From NCBI GenBank assembly GCA_002855745.1, contig NDWX01000001.1:1-64000 (forward strand): 64,000 nucleotides of DNA. Direction: 5' to 3'. The DNA is from Thermofilum sp. NZ13. GTDB taxonomy: Archaea; Thermoproteota; Thermoprotei; Thermofilales; Thermofilaceae. Every line of letters begins with the position of its first letter. Positions within the stretch are counted from its first letter, which is position 1. Below, one piece after another: positions 1 to 8,785 of this stretch. The notes under the pieces were generated by a model. That model ran no database searches. It saw only the letters and a list, made by a program, of their open reading frames with translations, and was not told where the DNA came from. The translations under genes were made by a program, and so were the position numbers.

Positions 1-837
1 CGTGGAGGCCAGCTCTCCTTCCAGCTGGCTTGCCTTACCTAGCTCCTGCAGCGCTGCGAGCACTGCGCTGGCCTGCGGGAGAGTGTCGTCCGTGTACTGC
101 GTGGAGTTGTAGACCGCCCTGCCCACGCTGAGGTCGAAGAGCGTTGCGTAGGCCGCGTTGGGCACGAGCTCCACCTCGTACCGGAGCTCGAAGGTTCCCT
201 GTGCACCAGTGAGCTCCTGGGCGGCGGGCCCGAGGGGGGTTAGCCTGAGGGAGTAGGGCGGCCCCCTAGATTCGAGGTCGCTTAGCGAGAGGGGCGGGGG
301 GCCTTCGATCACGTAGTGAACGGAGAAAATTTCGGAAACCTCGGAGCCGACGAGGTACGTCTGCGAGGAGATGGGCACTGAGTAGTAGACCTGCTGTAGC
401 CCGAGGGCAACGAAAGCGGCGATGCCTATCTTGTCGCCTGGCACCGCGTACCCCCTGAGGCCGCCGTAACCTGTCACGTAGAGCTTCTCGTAGCCGCAAG
501 CCCTGCAGAGGGCAGAAGGCATGTAGGACGCCGTCTGGGGTAGCGTGCACAGCAGCCTGCACACCTGCTCAAGGAGCCAGAGCAGCTTCTTCACCTCCTC
601 ACGGTTGACCTCAACGCGGAACGAGACCGTGTACTTCTTCCCCGGCTCGATTACGCTCGGCACCTCGACTCGAACCTTGCCTAAGCCCTTCACGAACCTC
701 TCCTCCACCACCCTTGGCACAGGGGTAGGCTGTATAGGTACAGGCTGCGTCACCGTGGCGTTCTGGGCCGCTACAAGCTGAAGGTAAAGGGTAGCGAGGA
801 GGCACACCACTAGGGCCGCTCTAACGAGGCCCCCCAC
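1..837 (-). CDS. Secreted protein of unknown function, 5' part only
   Basis: The leftward frame is open from a GTG at 837 to the window edge (279 codons) and continues beyond it. The first ~25 residues are a hydrophobic signal sequence ending near LVAAQN, followed by a short Pro/Thr/Gln-rich linker, so the product is exported or membrane-anchored. A segment around residues 75-105 has five cysteines (C-x3-C, then C-x2-C), possibly disulfides or a metal site. A TATA-like CTTTTATA on the minus strand about 25-30 nt upstream suits leaderless transcription from the GTG. I do not recognise the family and the C-terminus cannot be seen. Confidence 0.6.
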   Translation of the reverse strand, partial: MGGLVRAALVVCLLATLYLQLVAAQNATVTQPVPIQPTPVPRVVEERFVKGLGKVRVEVPSVIEPGKKYTVSFRVEVNREEVKKLLWLLEQVCRLLCTLPQTASYMPSALCRACGYEKLYVTGYGGLRGYAVPGDKIGIAAFVALGLQQVYYSVPISSQTYLVGSEVSEIFSVHYVIEGPPPLSLSDLESRGPPYSLRLTPLGPAAQELTGAQGTFELRYEVELVPNAAYATLFDLSVGRAVYNSTQYTDDTLPQASAVLAALQELGKASQLEGELAST

Positions 838-1114
838 ACTCTTGCAGGCGGCGGAGCTGTATAAAAGCTTAAGCTGGCTCCGGGACCTGCCTGGCGTTTT
901 CAACCCCTTCCCGCGATGGCGAAACAGGAGTGATGCAGTCGGTTGCGGCACTTCACTCGCTTTGCCCCTGCCTCAGGTGTCAAAACAATCGGGGAGACTT
1001 AGCGCAGGCACGGCACTCGAATCCGCGTAGATTTATGGGAAAACGCCGCTCCCGAGCGGGGCCTAACTCGCGGTTTCTCTTTCCATAAAGGAAGGGGGAG
1101 GAAAAACAATTGTG

Positions 1115-1567
1115 TTAAAAGAGTGATATGTGAAATAGTAGTGCAAAAAACCAGAATACCATAAAGCCTATGAATAGCCACCCTAGTGCCTTTGCTATCG
1201 CAATTACTATTCTCTCCTGCCTGTGAGTGAGCTTTCTCGGCTTAACAATTATTTTCACGAAGTCGGGAGTCCTGGGCGCTACCCTCTCCCGGTAGTAGAT
1301 GAAGCCGTATTCGGGGTGGTTGGAGAACGGTTTATAGATCAGCACAGGAGTGATGCCGGTATCACCTCTCGTTGGCGGTGTACCCAGGCCCCCAGAGCGG
1401 TGAGCGGGTTTTCTCCTAGGTCTTGTCTTTACTCTAGGCTTGGCTCTTCGTACCGCGTAGCTCTCAGGCATTTCCTTTGCTGTTTCCTCACTTTCTTTTT
1501 GCGCTACTTTTGTCTCGGGCTTTTCCTCTTTTTCCTCGCTCTCATTATGCTCTTTTTGCGCTGTCAC
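1115..1567 (-). CDS. Small charged protein with C-terminal membrane anchor, unknown function
   Basis: 150 codons from a GTG. The first ~60 residues are very rich in Glu and Lys and then Arg/Pro, probably disordered. A compact middle segment follows (about 75-120). The last ~25 residues, starting near AIAKALGWLF, form one strongly hydrophobic helix. This is the layout of a tail-anchored protein with its charged part in the cytoplasm. It stands alone, with no clear partner on either side. The family is not recognised. The sharp change from charged to hydrophobic composition and the lack of a competing frame make it likely to be real. Confidence 0.55.
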   Translation of the reverse strand: MTAQKEHNESEEKEEKPETKVAQKESEETAKEMPESYAVRRAKPRVKTRPRRKPAHRSGGLGTPPTRGDTGITPVLIYKPFSNHPEYGFIYYRERVAPRTPDFVKIIVKPRKLTHRQERIVIAIAKALGWLFIGFMVFWFFALLFHISLF

Positions 1568-2197
1568 AACACTGTTTATAGAAGCAGGCGCATGGGATTA
1601 ATGCGTTGCGCAGCGTGAGCGCGGCACCCGGGAAGCCGCACAGTTGTGGCCTGGCGCCCACACCCAAGGGACCCAACCTGGCAACACTTCTAGCGAGACC
1701 TAAACCTCGATTTCACCTTTCAGGAATTATCGGCAGTCCCGGGCCTCAGGCGTCTCCCCAGTCGCGCTTATTGAGCTGAAACGAGTGTGGGGAGTGGCTT
1801 TCTTGGTCTTTGAGGCGCCGCTTCGTCTGAACCGGTGCTCAACCCGCGTTACGATAACCGGTAATAACTCCATAAAAATAGTAATACTTTATGTTTCATG
1901 TATGCTGACTGAGGATTATGTGCCTGACTATTGTGTGGAAGGCTTGAGGGGAGCTCATCCTTGTCTTGCTTAAAGAGTAGTTGGGCCAAAGGGGGGTATT
2001 GCTGGAACCGCGGAGGACCATGCCGGGGGTGCGCTGCGCACGGAGGCGCGGTTTGACTGTCGAAACCGGAGGGTTGGGACGCACCTCACTTTTTCGGAGC
2101 GTTGACGGCGGTTTGGGAAAGCGTTGCGAAGGGCCTGTGTCTCCTCGGATACCGTTGACCGTAAAGAACTTAGAAACGCCAGGCTAGTGTAAGTGGA
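1568..2197. other. Intergenic stretch with no supported gene
   Basis: About 630 bases without a convincing coding frame. Short frames here lack codon bias, start context and recognisable composition. An A+T-rich patch near 1850-1900 may hold promoter elements. No tRNA cloverleaf, repeat or transposase fragment was seen. Confidence 0.4.
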
Positions 2198-2908
2198 ATG
2201 CTGCCCTCTCCCGTTAGAAGGATTTTGACAAAAAGGGTTCAAGAAGCCGTCGAGGGAGTGTTTAACCTCTACGCTAAGGGCATCCTCGCCGATGAGGATC
2301 ACGTGACTGGAGCCCTTGTTTACAGCCTTGCGGAAAAGCTGGACGGGTTGCAGGTCGGGGATGTGAGGGTTAGGGCCTTCACCTTTAGCCGCGGCCAGGA
2401 GGCGAGGACGGGAGCTGACCTTGGGGTTGCCTTAAGCGCAGATTTACGGGGCGTTAAGCTCACGAAGTACATGCTGATGCAGGCGAAGAGGTGCGAGTGT
2501 CTGCCGGGCAAAAACTACGAGTTGTCGGACGGCAACATTGAGGGAAAGTTGCTGGATCAGTGCCGGAAAATGCTGTCTGTAGCTCGGTCCTCCTACGTGC
2601 TGGTGTATACCCGAAGCGAGCTGTGCGGCTTCCTCGCCTACAGAGCCGCAGACGTCCTGGGTTTTGACGGAGCTTCAGACGCCCGAGGTTCAGTTGGTAG
2701 CATCAGTTGCGCGAAGCTTTCAAGTCTGTGGGCCATACCTCTCCCGGAACTCTTCGACGACTTGCTGAAGTGCAAAATGGGGGATGTAATGCTCGACAAA
2801 CCGTTCTTCAGAGAGGAGGAACTTTCGAATCTCCCGTTAATACTTGAGGAACGCGGGTACAGTGCTAGGCGCTGGGTAGCTATCTCGGTGAGAGAATCGA
2901 AGGAGTAG
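2198..2908 (+). CDS. Putative PD-(D/E)XK-fold nuclease
   Basis: 236 residues from an ATG. The first ~50 residues are helical (acidic residues 32-34, then a TGALVYSL helix). Then comes the arrangement seen in many restriction-like nucleases: Glu68, a GAD with Asp74, a hydrophobic strand, and a QAK triad at 95-97 (QAK standing for the (D/E)xK step). That ordering is directly visible; the assignment to the PD-(D/E)XK superfamily is inference from it. The C-terminal ~130 residues have several cysteines and no recognised domain. There is no methyltransferase beside it, so this is not an ordinary restriction-modification pair. It could be a stand-alone defence or repair nuclease. Confidence 0.5.
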   Translation: MLPSPVRRILTKRVQEAVEGVFNLYAKGILADEDHVTGALVYSLAEKLDGLQVGDVRVRAFTFSRGQEARTGADLGVALSADLRGVKLTKYMLMQAKRCECLPGKNYELSDGNIEGKLLDQCRKMLSVARSSYVLVYTRSELCGFLAYRAADVLGFDGASDARGSVGSISCAKLSSLWAIPLPELFDDLLKCKMGDVMLDKPFFREEELSNLPLILEERGYSARRWVAISVRESKE

Positions 2909-3067
2909 CCTTGACCTTTCTTGGTTGCTCTCCTTGAACCGCCTTGTTGAAGACTGGAATATGATAAAGACCGCTGTTTGACGGAGAGCCCTGGGGTTTG
3001 CTCATAGCGACTGTGCTCGATTAAATATAAGTGTTAGGCGCCAGTGTAACTTCAGGGGGTCTAGTGT

Positions 3068-3226
3068 ATGGACGGGGCCTGTGACGGCCAGCACGAGAAA
3101 ATTTCCCGGCACAGGCTCAGGGTGCTTAAGGAGGTTCTCCGTGTGATCGACGAGGCCCTTGAAGGCGTGGAGCCCTCGGGGGAACCTGCCTGGGTATCAG
3201 TGTGGGAGGCTCGGGAGAGCGCGTGA
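3068..3226 (+). CDS. Small helical protein (52 aa), possible first gene of a two-gene cassette
   Basis: Short frame from ATG to TGA. The product begins MDGACDGQHEKISRHRLRVL and is mostly one amphipathic helix rich in Arg and Glu, ending in WEARESA. A TATA-like AATATAAG at about 3024-3031 and a G-rich stretch just before the ATG support expression. The next frame begins 17 nt after its stop. Size and position resemble the antitoxin of a small toxin-antitoxin pair, but no family was recognised, so this is only a suggestion. Confidence 0.4.
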   Translation: MDGACDGQHEKISRHRLRVLKEVLRVIDEALEGVEPSGEPAWVSVWEARESA

Positions 3227-3242
3227 GCGTGCTCTCTAAGGG

Positions 3243-3593
3243 GTGAGCGTCGTGGTTGGGGGAGAGTCGCTGAGGGAGTTGATCCTCGACCTTTTAAGAG
3301 GGCTGGGAGCGCCGGTGCTGAGCGTGGAGGTGCGGGGCGGGGAGGGTTCGGGGTACGTGTTGGTCACCCTCGACTGAAGCGCGAGGCAGGCGGTGGAGTA
3401 CTGGTTGGAGGTGGCTGAGCATGCAAGGAGGCTGGGGGTGCCGGTGTTCGTGAAGTGGACTGGGCGCAGCGACCTGAAGCCGGAGGAGCTGGGGGCCTAC
3501 GTGGGCAGGGCGCTCGCGAGGATGGGCGTCTTCCTGAGGACCCGGGAACCTATCGACGTGGTGGCTGCTCTCAAGGAGGCGTGGGGGTGCTAG
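3243..3593 (+). pseudogene. Unknown small gene split by one in-frame TGA
   Basis: From a GTG at 3243 the frame runs 44 codons to a TGA at 3375-3377 (…YVLVTLD-stop). It then continues in the same frame without another stop to 3593, reading SARQAVEYWLEVAEHARRLG and on to EAWGC. The joined product (~116 residues) looks like one alpha/beta protein: helix, strand, the stop, then helices and strands with a VFVKWTGRSD segment. The second part could be translated alone from the GTG at 3393 (66 aa). A single CGA-to-TGA change would explain the stop. No family was recognised. Selenocysteine is unlikely in this lineage. Confidence 0.45.
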
Positions 3594-3707
3594 CCTGTCA
3601 GACCGACTGAGGTAGTCTCCTAGCGGCGCTGAGCGTTACCCGCATCCAGGAGCGCGCCACTCATTTGAGTTGCGGAAGCCCTATATCCCGGTCCCGCGCC
3701 TCTAGGG

Positions 3708-4232
3708 GTGGGGTGCGGCGTGCCTCGCTCGAAGGCGCTTAAGCTCGTCGCGGTTGCGCTGGCTCTCCTGCTCGCCTCCCTAGCCGGGCTATACGTCCTG
3801 GGGTTGTTCGCCTTGACAGGCCTGAGGATTGGAGGCGTGGAGGTGCTGAAGCCCTGCGAGGTGGAGGTCAGTGACGTCAGGGTCGTGTCGGTCGGGGTCA
3901 GGAGCGCTAAGCTAGAGGTGGTGCTCACCGTCAGGAACCCGAACCCCGTCGCCGCGAGGTCGACGTCGGTCACCTACGACGTCTACGTGGAGGGCGTGTA
4001 CGCGGCTAGCGGCTCGGCGCCGGCGTTCGAGGTGCCGCCCGGGGGCTACGCGAGCGTTTCGAGCCAGGTGGAGGTGGAGTACGCGAGGGCCGGCCAGGCC
4101 GCGCAGGCCATAATTGAGGCGAAGCTGAGGGGAGGCAGGGTGCACGTGGAGGTGAGGGGCAACACCGTCCTCGAGACGCCGCTGGGGCGCCTGAGCCTCC
4201 CGTTCTCAAGGGTGCTGCTGGCGGACCCTTAG
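3708..4232 (+). CDS. LEA14/WHy-domain protein with N-terminal membrane anchor
   Basis: 174 residues. Residues ~10-35 form a hydrophobic helix (signal anchor). The rest is a beta-sandwich of the water-stress/hypersensitive (WHy, LEA-2) type, recognised from the LTVRNPNPVAARSTSVTYDV segment (the family's 'v.NPN' core) and a following PPGG turn. These proteins are thought to stabilise membranes or proteins under stress; the archaeal role is not settled. GTG at 3708 gives the longest product, and a second GTG at 3720 is equally placed before the anchor. It is transcribed alone. Confidence 0.7.
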   Translation: MGCGVPRSKALKLVAVALALLLASLAGLYVLGLFALTGLRIGGVEVLKPCEVEVSDVRVVSVGVRSAKLEVVLTVRNPNPVAARSTSVTYDVYVEGVYAASGSAPAFEVPPGGYASVSSQVEVEYARAGQAAQAIIEAKLRGGRVHVEVRGNTVLETPLGRLSLPFSRVLLADP

Positions 4233-4290
4233 GTGCGAGCCTGAATCTTGGTGGTGTCCAGCAGGCGGGGCCGAAGCCCGGAGGGGGTTT

Positions 4291-5433
4291 TTAACCCGAG
4301 GTGGGCGTTTCGAGGGCGTATGCGGCTAGCTTGTCGCTGATCTCGAGCATGGCCCGGAGGTCTACCAGCTCGCTGAGCGCCTCCAGGCTAATGCCGTTTG
4401 CTACCGCCCAGTCGATCAGCTTCTCGAGCTCAACCCGCGCCTCCTCCAGCTTCTCTCTGAAAGCCTTCAGGTCGGCTGGCGTGACGGGCTCGCGGGTGCG
4501 CCCCAGGATGGCGTCGAGCTCCGCCATGATGGGGTCGAGCGTAAGCGAGGCTCTCTCGTGGAGCTCGGGCGGGACGGGCGCTGATCTCTGGCATCTTTTA
4601 ATGTAGCCCTCGACCACCCCGCGCATCCCGAGGACGGCCTCCACAGCCCTCGTGAGCATGACCTCTGCTACAAGCCTAGCCCTGAGCTCCTCCTCTCTGA
4701 TGGGTTTGAGGCCCAGCTTTTGCAGGAGCCCCCTGGCCTCGTGGGCCCAGATCCACCTCGCGAGGACGGGGCTCGCCGCGACGACCTTTCCCCACTCGTC
4801 CACGAATCTCTTCTCGTAGGACAGGGCCCTCCCATCGTCAGTCACCTTCGAGAGGTCAACCCTCTTCTTGAAGGCGTCCGGCATCAGACTCGGGAGCTCT
4901 GAGAGGACGAGGAGCGTAAGCGCGAGGCCCGGCCGCGAGGGAGCGTTTTCCACGAGGAAACGGGACGCACCCCTCTTCCCTAGCTCCTCCCTAAGGGCGC
5001 CACCGAGGCTCGTTAGCGCTGAGGTCAGCGCGGGCTCCGCGTAGGCAATCACGTGGAACAGGTCCTCGGGGATCCCGTCGGCGAGGCTTTTCGCGAGCAT
5101 CACAGTAGCCTGCTCCATCTCCCCCCTCCTGGCGTGTATAGCCGCTCTCATGAGCGAGAACTCGAGCTTAGTCACCAGCAGGTCCGCGGCCCTCTCGTCC
5201 AGCTGCCTCAGAGCCGCGAGCAGCCCCTCGCGCTCGAGGAAGAGCCACCCGGCTCGAGCCACGGTGCCTTTCTCAGCCCTAGAGAGCGCGAACAGCGCCA
5301 GCGCGCCGTGCACGCCGCCACCGATCCACAGGTAAAACCAGATTTTGAAAAGTGTCTTGAGTACCTTCCACGAGTACCCGGCGAGCTTGGTGAGAAGCCT
5401 CAGGTAGCTTTTGAGCCGCTCGCCTTCCTCCAT
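4291..5433 (-). CDS. All-helical membrane-associated protein of unknown function
   Basis: 380 residues from the ATG at 5433; a TTG at 5454 would add seven. The ATG is preferred because a minus-strand TATA element (TTTTTATT, ~5461-5470) lies about 30 nt upstream. A hydrophobic segment at about residues 30-55 (KIWFYLWIGGGVHGALALFA) is followed by a long helical region with alternating Leu/Ala and charged residues, like helical-repeat (TPR-type) proteins. No catalytic motif is visible. The next gene on this strand starts more than 700 nt away, so no operon partner suggests a role. Confidence 0.6.
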   Translation of the reverse strand: MEEGERLKSYLRLLTKLAGYSWKVLKTLFKIWFYLWIGGGVHGALALFALSRAEKGTVARAGWLFLEREGLLAALRQLDERAADLLVTKLEFSLMRAAIHARRGEMEQATVMLAKSLADGIPEDLFHVIAYAEPALTSALTSLGGALREELGKRGASRFLVENAPSRPGLALTLLVLSELPSLMPDAFKKRVDLSKVTDDGRALSYEKRFVDEWGKVVAASPVLARWIWAHEARGLLQKLGLKPIREEELRARLVAEVMLTRAVEAVLGMRGVVEGYIKRCQRSAPVPPELHERASLTLDPIMAELDAILGRTREPVTPADLKAFREKLEEARVELEKLIDWAVANGISLEALSELVDLRAMLEISDKLAAYALETPTSG

Positions 5434-5712
5434 TCGAGAACCACTAGTTTCCAAACCTTAATAAAAATTTTACTAGCCTGCGCGCGCAACTTATTCAATT
5501 TAAACCAGCATCCCTTAACCGCTACAAAGTCGGGGTCGCAACTCAGTGTGTAGCGATCTCTCCGCCCCCGCTCGGCGCCCACCCCCGGAGGCCGCAGCCA
5601 CCGTTAAGCGGGGAGCTCAGCTACGGCCGCTCTCCGCACCCGTAGGTATCGGGATTGCTCATCACCGCATGCGTTAAACCTGCCCGAGGGGAAAAGGGTT
5701 TCGCTTGGCGTG

Positions 5713-6255
5713 CTAGGCGCTCTTCCTGGCGAGCCTGAACTTCCCGACGCCGTAGAAGCCCGCGCCCCAGTTGTGCAGCGGTATGTCGACCTCGCCGATG
5801 CGCCAGCCGGTCTTCTCGCTGAAGAGCCTCTCGTCAGCCCTGGCGGCGAGCACCTCGCCTACGAAGAACTTCACGTCCCTCGCCTCGACCTCGTCCACCA
5901 CCCTGCACTCCAGGACGCCGACTGCGTCCCTGGCGACGGGGGCTGAGACCTTCTCGCCCTTCACCGAGCCTATCGCGGAGGCCTTGTCGAGCTCCCTCCC
6001 GCTCCTGGTCCCGGCGAGGTACAGCTTGTCGAGGAGGCTCATCGGGAGGACGTTCACCGTGAACTCCCTGTACCTCTCGATCAGCTCGAACGTGTAGCTC
6101 TCCACGTCCACCGCCACGCCGACCAGCGGGGGCTCCTCTGCTATGGGCGTCACCCAGCTCGCGGCCATGTAGTTCACCGCCTCCCCCCAGCGCCCGCTCC
6201 CGATCAGGTACGCGGGCCTCGGGTGCAGCAGGAGGTAGAACCTGCCGACGTCCAT
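5713..6255 (-). CDS. Flavin reductase-like FMN-binding split-barrel protein
   Basis: 180 residues from an ATG. It matches the flavoredoxin / flavin reductase domain: an N-terminal LLHPRPAYLIGSG strand, an AASWVTPIAEEPPLVGVAV segment that packs against FMN, a YTFELIERYREFTVNVLP block, and a C-terminal GWRIGEVDIPLHNWGAGFYG segment. Family members bind FMN and reduce it or pass electrons with NAD(P)H or ferredoxin in the cytoplasm. The length is normal for the single-domain form. It is monocistronic, with no neighbour to name a partner oxygenase or electron donor. Confidence 0.8.
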   Translation of the reverse strand: MDVGRFYLLLHPRPAYLIGSGRWGEAVNYMAASWVTPIAEEPPLVGVAVDVESYTFELIERYREFTVNVLPMSLLDKLYLAGTRSGRELDKASAIGSVKGEKVSAPVARDAVGVLECRVVDEVEARDVKFFVGEVLAARADERLFSEKTGWRIGEVDIPLHNWGAGFYGVGKFRLARKSA

Positions 6256-6383
6256 AAGCCATGACTCGTGGGGGTGGTAAATAAATCCCTCTCATGCAGA
6301 GAACCGGGTAGCCTCTTTCTTTCCGCCCGAGGATTACAGTTTTTTCACCCGCCTTAGTGGTTGGACGTATTACGTGCAAATTA

Positions 6384-6407
6384 TTTTTATATAGTTCGCG
6401 TGAACTA
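6384..6407 (+). promoter_or_regulatory. TATA box with palindrome ahead of the AT-rich membrane-protein pair
   Basis: TTTTATATA (6384-6392) is followed by TAGTTC-GCGT-GAACTA (6392-6407), a perfect 6-bp inverted repeat. The ATG at 6415 lies about 27 nt after the TATA centre, so the palindrome covers the space between TATA box and transcription start, a usual place for an archaeal repressor operator. Confidence 0.5.
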
Positions 6408-6414
6408 GAAGGCA

Positions 6415-7593
6415 ATGTTAGTCGGAATAGAAACCAGGAAACTAGCCTCAGGTGAAGATGGGAAGAAACACTACCCCGGGTCACAGCTAATTTCCAAAAT
6501 TTTTAACATGTTAAAAGGCTTTTGTCCTACCTGGAAATATTTAATTTATTTGATTATTTTACTCGGGTTTATTTTTGGTTTTATATCTTTAGCCATAAAT
6601 ATATCCTTTTCGACAATTTCTTTGAATGCTTTCGTTCCAATATTTAAGCTCTTAATGTTATATATACCTGTATTCGTGTTGCTTCTTTTTGGAATCATTT
6701 ATCCATTTCTTATTTATCACCATATCAACAGTATTATTAAGTTAAGTGAAATAAGATGGTTAATGCTTTCCATATTAGTCATATTAGTCATATTATTGCT
6801 GATTTGTGTAATAATTTATCCGAGATTTTTACAGCCACCTCTCGACTCAATCAGTATTGAAACTCTTATCTTTGCACTCATTTGGGTCATTGCAATAATA
6901 TCGCCTTGCATACCACTCATAATTTTAACATGGAATACTCAAGGTATTTCTTGTTTAATAAAGGGGTTGCAACTTACGGATGCTCGTGCACTATTCCTAG
7001 AATTTTCCTATAAACTCTCTTTAGCATCAAACGGCGTGCTAATTTTAATCGGTTTCTTCATTGTGATTATAAACAATTTAAAGTATTTTGAATCACTCAG
7101 TAGTAAAATATCCGTCGATCCGAGCAATTTAGTAATCGCAATTTTTACAGTTGTTCAATATTTTGTTTTACGGGAAACAAGAAGAATTTCGAGAGCTTAC
7201 CCCACCATTACAATTCTCCGTGCCGTGTATTCCTTAAGTGGCATCGCCCTGGAGGCATTCTTGACTAACCCCTCAAATCATACGTATATTGTTGATGGAG
7301 GGCCGTATATAGCATCGTGTGAAGAAAGAGGTAATGTATTTGTGAGTACTTCGGGAAAAAATCTCCCTGTAATTATCACTCCTGGTAAAAATCTTAAAGT
7401 GTTACTTGTGCTGGAAAACATCAACCCAAGCAAACATAGTGAGAGATTTCCTGTGGCTATAACGCTTCACTATAAGCGTCAGAGTGAGGAAGGAGAACGT
7501 AGTAAGTCTACGACTATCCTTTGCCAAGTGGATGCGAAGAGTGGCGAAGTAAAGGTAACTCATCATTTACCTTATTCTCTTCAAAGCCTTTAA
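6415..7593 (+). CDS. AT-rich multi-pass membrane protein with C-terminal soluble domain, unknown
   Basis: 392 residues from an ATG with its own TATA box. About seven hydrophobic helices lie between residues 40 and 260, followed by a soluble domain of roughly 110 residues with beta character (VDGGPYIASCEERGNVFVST and onward). No enzyme motif was seen. Base composition and codon choice are clearly richer in A and T than in flanking genes (many ATA, TTA, AAT), which suggests acquisition from another source. The rhomboid gene follows after 43 nt in the same direction, so the two are probably co-transcribed. The soluble domain may be extracellular or cytoplasmic; topology is not settled here. Confidence 0.65.
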   Translation: MLVGIETRKLASGEDGKKHYPGSQLISKIFNMLKGFCPTWKYLIYLIILLGFIFGFISLAINISFSTISLNAFVPIFKLLMLYIPVFVLLLFGIIYPFLIYHHINSIIKLSEIRWLMLSILVILVILLLICVIIYPRFLQPPLDSISIETLIFALIWVIAIISPCIPLIILTWNTQGISCLIKGLQLTDARALFLEFSYKLSLASNGVLILIGFFIVIINNLKYFESLSSKISVDPSNLVIAIFTVVQYFVLRETRRISRAYPTITILRAVYSLSGIALEAFLTNPSNHTYIVDGGPYIASCEERGNVFVSTSGKNLPVIITPGKNLKVLLVLENINPSKHSERFPVAITLHYKRQSEEGERSKSTTILCQVDAKSGEVKVTHHLPYSLQSL

Positions 7594-7636
7594 ACACAAA
7601 TTTTATTTTCCGAACAATAGGAAAAATAGGATAAAT

Positions 7637-8620
7637 TTGAGTAATCGGCTCTACTGGATGCTGGCTACTGTCTTCGCCGCCCTTATTCTACCCTTGACGC
7701 TGGTATTGGTTGCATATTTCGTAGGTGTGGGAGAATCTGTGGGACGGTGGTCTCTTTGCCCGGCTAATCTCTCGTTTTTCACGGCTTACACGTTAATCAC
7801 AAACCATTACGTCCACGCGTCGTGGAGTCACCTCCTGAGTAATCTTGGTGGTTACTTTGGAGCAATCGTAACTTGGATTTTACCTCTAGGGCTTTGGCTG
7901 TTTAGTCAAGAGAAAGCTTGTTTTAAATCTGCTCAACTAAGCCCTAATGCGAAATGCATTCCCGCAGGATTGATGTGTGAGGAGTGGTCTAAGCGCGTTG
8001 TGCTAAGTTTGATCTTGAATTCCTCCGTGTCACCGCTTTTAATATCAGTAGTTTGGATGCTGTTTAAGCCTCAGGGGTGTATGCTGGGTTTTTCGTCAGT
8101 GGTGGCGTCGCTTTGCGGTTTCTCAACTTATTACTGGTTCTTTATCTTTAAGGTTCTTAATCAATGGCTTAACTCCGATCCTCTTATTGCAAAGTTCTCC
8201 TGCTCTGGGTTTTTATGTGTCGAGCTTCTGTGTTGTATGTACCCTCTTCTCGAACTGCTTGATCACCAGACGGGGAATCTGTATAGGGCTTTGCTGTTTA
8301 TCATGGTAGTACTTATGTTGCTTGTCTATTTGATATTCTCCTTGAGCAAGGCTTGGAAGGCTGGTAGCCTCCTCGATAAAATTCTCGCTTGGTTAGGAAT
8401 CTCGGCAATTTTCTACCTTTCCTTCTCTATGTATTTCTACTTTGGTAATTCTCTCTTCATGTCTCCTGAAACGTGGCGGGAGATTATCCTGCGTGAGGGG
8501 ATAGTCATCGGAATTCCTGGACATTTCATCGGTTTCGTGATAGGCCTTCTCCTTTCGGTCATCGCCTTTTCCCTAGAATATTTACACGGTTTTCTTGGGA
8601 GACGTTATAGGGAAACTTAA
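7637..8620 (+). CDS. Rhomboid-family intramembrane serine protease
   Basis: 327 residues from a TTG. The rhomboid signature is complete in order: H60-A-S-W-S-H65-L-L-S-N69 in TM2, a GFSS with candidate nucleophile Ser153 in TM4, and H296 within GHFIGFVIG in the last core helix (the H..G...G pattern). Rhomboids cut transmembrane helices inside the bilayer using the Ser/His dyad. The motif has Ser instead of the more common second Gly in GxSG, which some members tolerate. A cysteine-containing loop (residues ~90-118) after TM2 is longer than usual. It forms a two-gene, AT-rich unit with the upstream membrane protein, which is a natural candidate substrate or partner; that link is inference. Confidence 0.75.
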   Translation: MSNRLYWMLATVFAALILPLTLVLVAYFVGVGESVGRWSLCPANLSFFTAYTLITNHYVHASWSHLLSNLGGYFGAIVTWILPLGLWLFSQEKACFKSAQLSPNAKCIPAGLMCEEWSKRVVLSLILNSSVSPLLISVVWMLFKPQGCMLGFSSVVASLCGFSTYYWFFIFKVLNQWLNSDPLIAKFSCSGFLCVELLCCMYPLLELLDHQTGNLYRALLFIMVVLMLLVYLIFSLSKAWKAGSLLDKILAWLGISAIFYLSFSMYFYFGNSLFMSPETWREIILREGIVIGIPGHFIGFVIGLLLSVIAFSLEYLHGFLGRRYRET

Positions 8621-8785
8621 TTAGGGTCGAGCGAATACCCCCTGAAATCCTCAATTAAACGAGCATGGGCTCCGGGTAAGCTGTATTGGTGCCTGATTAA
8701 GGTTTTAAGAAGGGGGACGTTTGCGCATTATTCCTACGATCTTTATTATCGTGATCTTAATGATCATGATACTAAAAAATGATCT

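Noticed and set aside
900-1060. Possible tRNA near a CTCGAATCC segment
   Set aside because: No matching acceptor, D or anticodon stems could be formed.
1785-1973. Short frames in the 1.6-2.2 kb gap
   Set aside because: No start context, codon bias or recognisable composition; overlapping frames on both strands are equally weak.
3375-3377. UGA as selenocysteine
   Set aside because: Selenocysteine is not known in this lineage and no SECIS-like structure is apparent.
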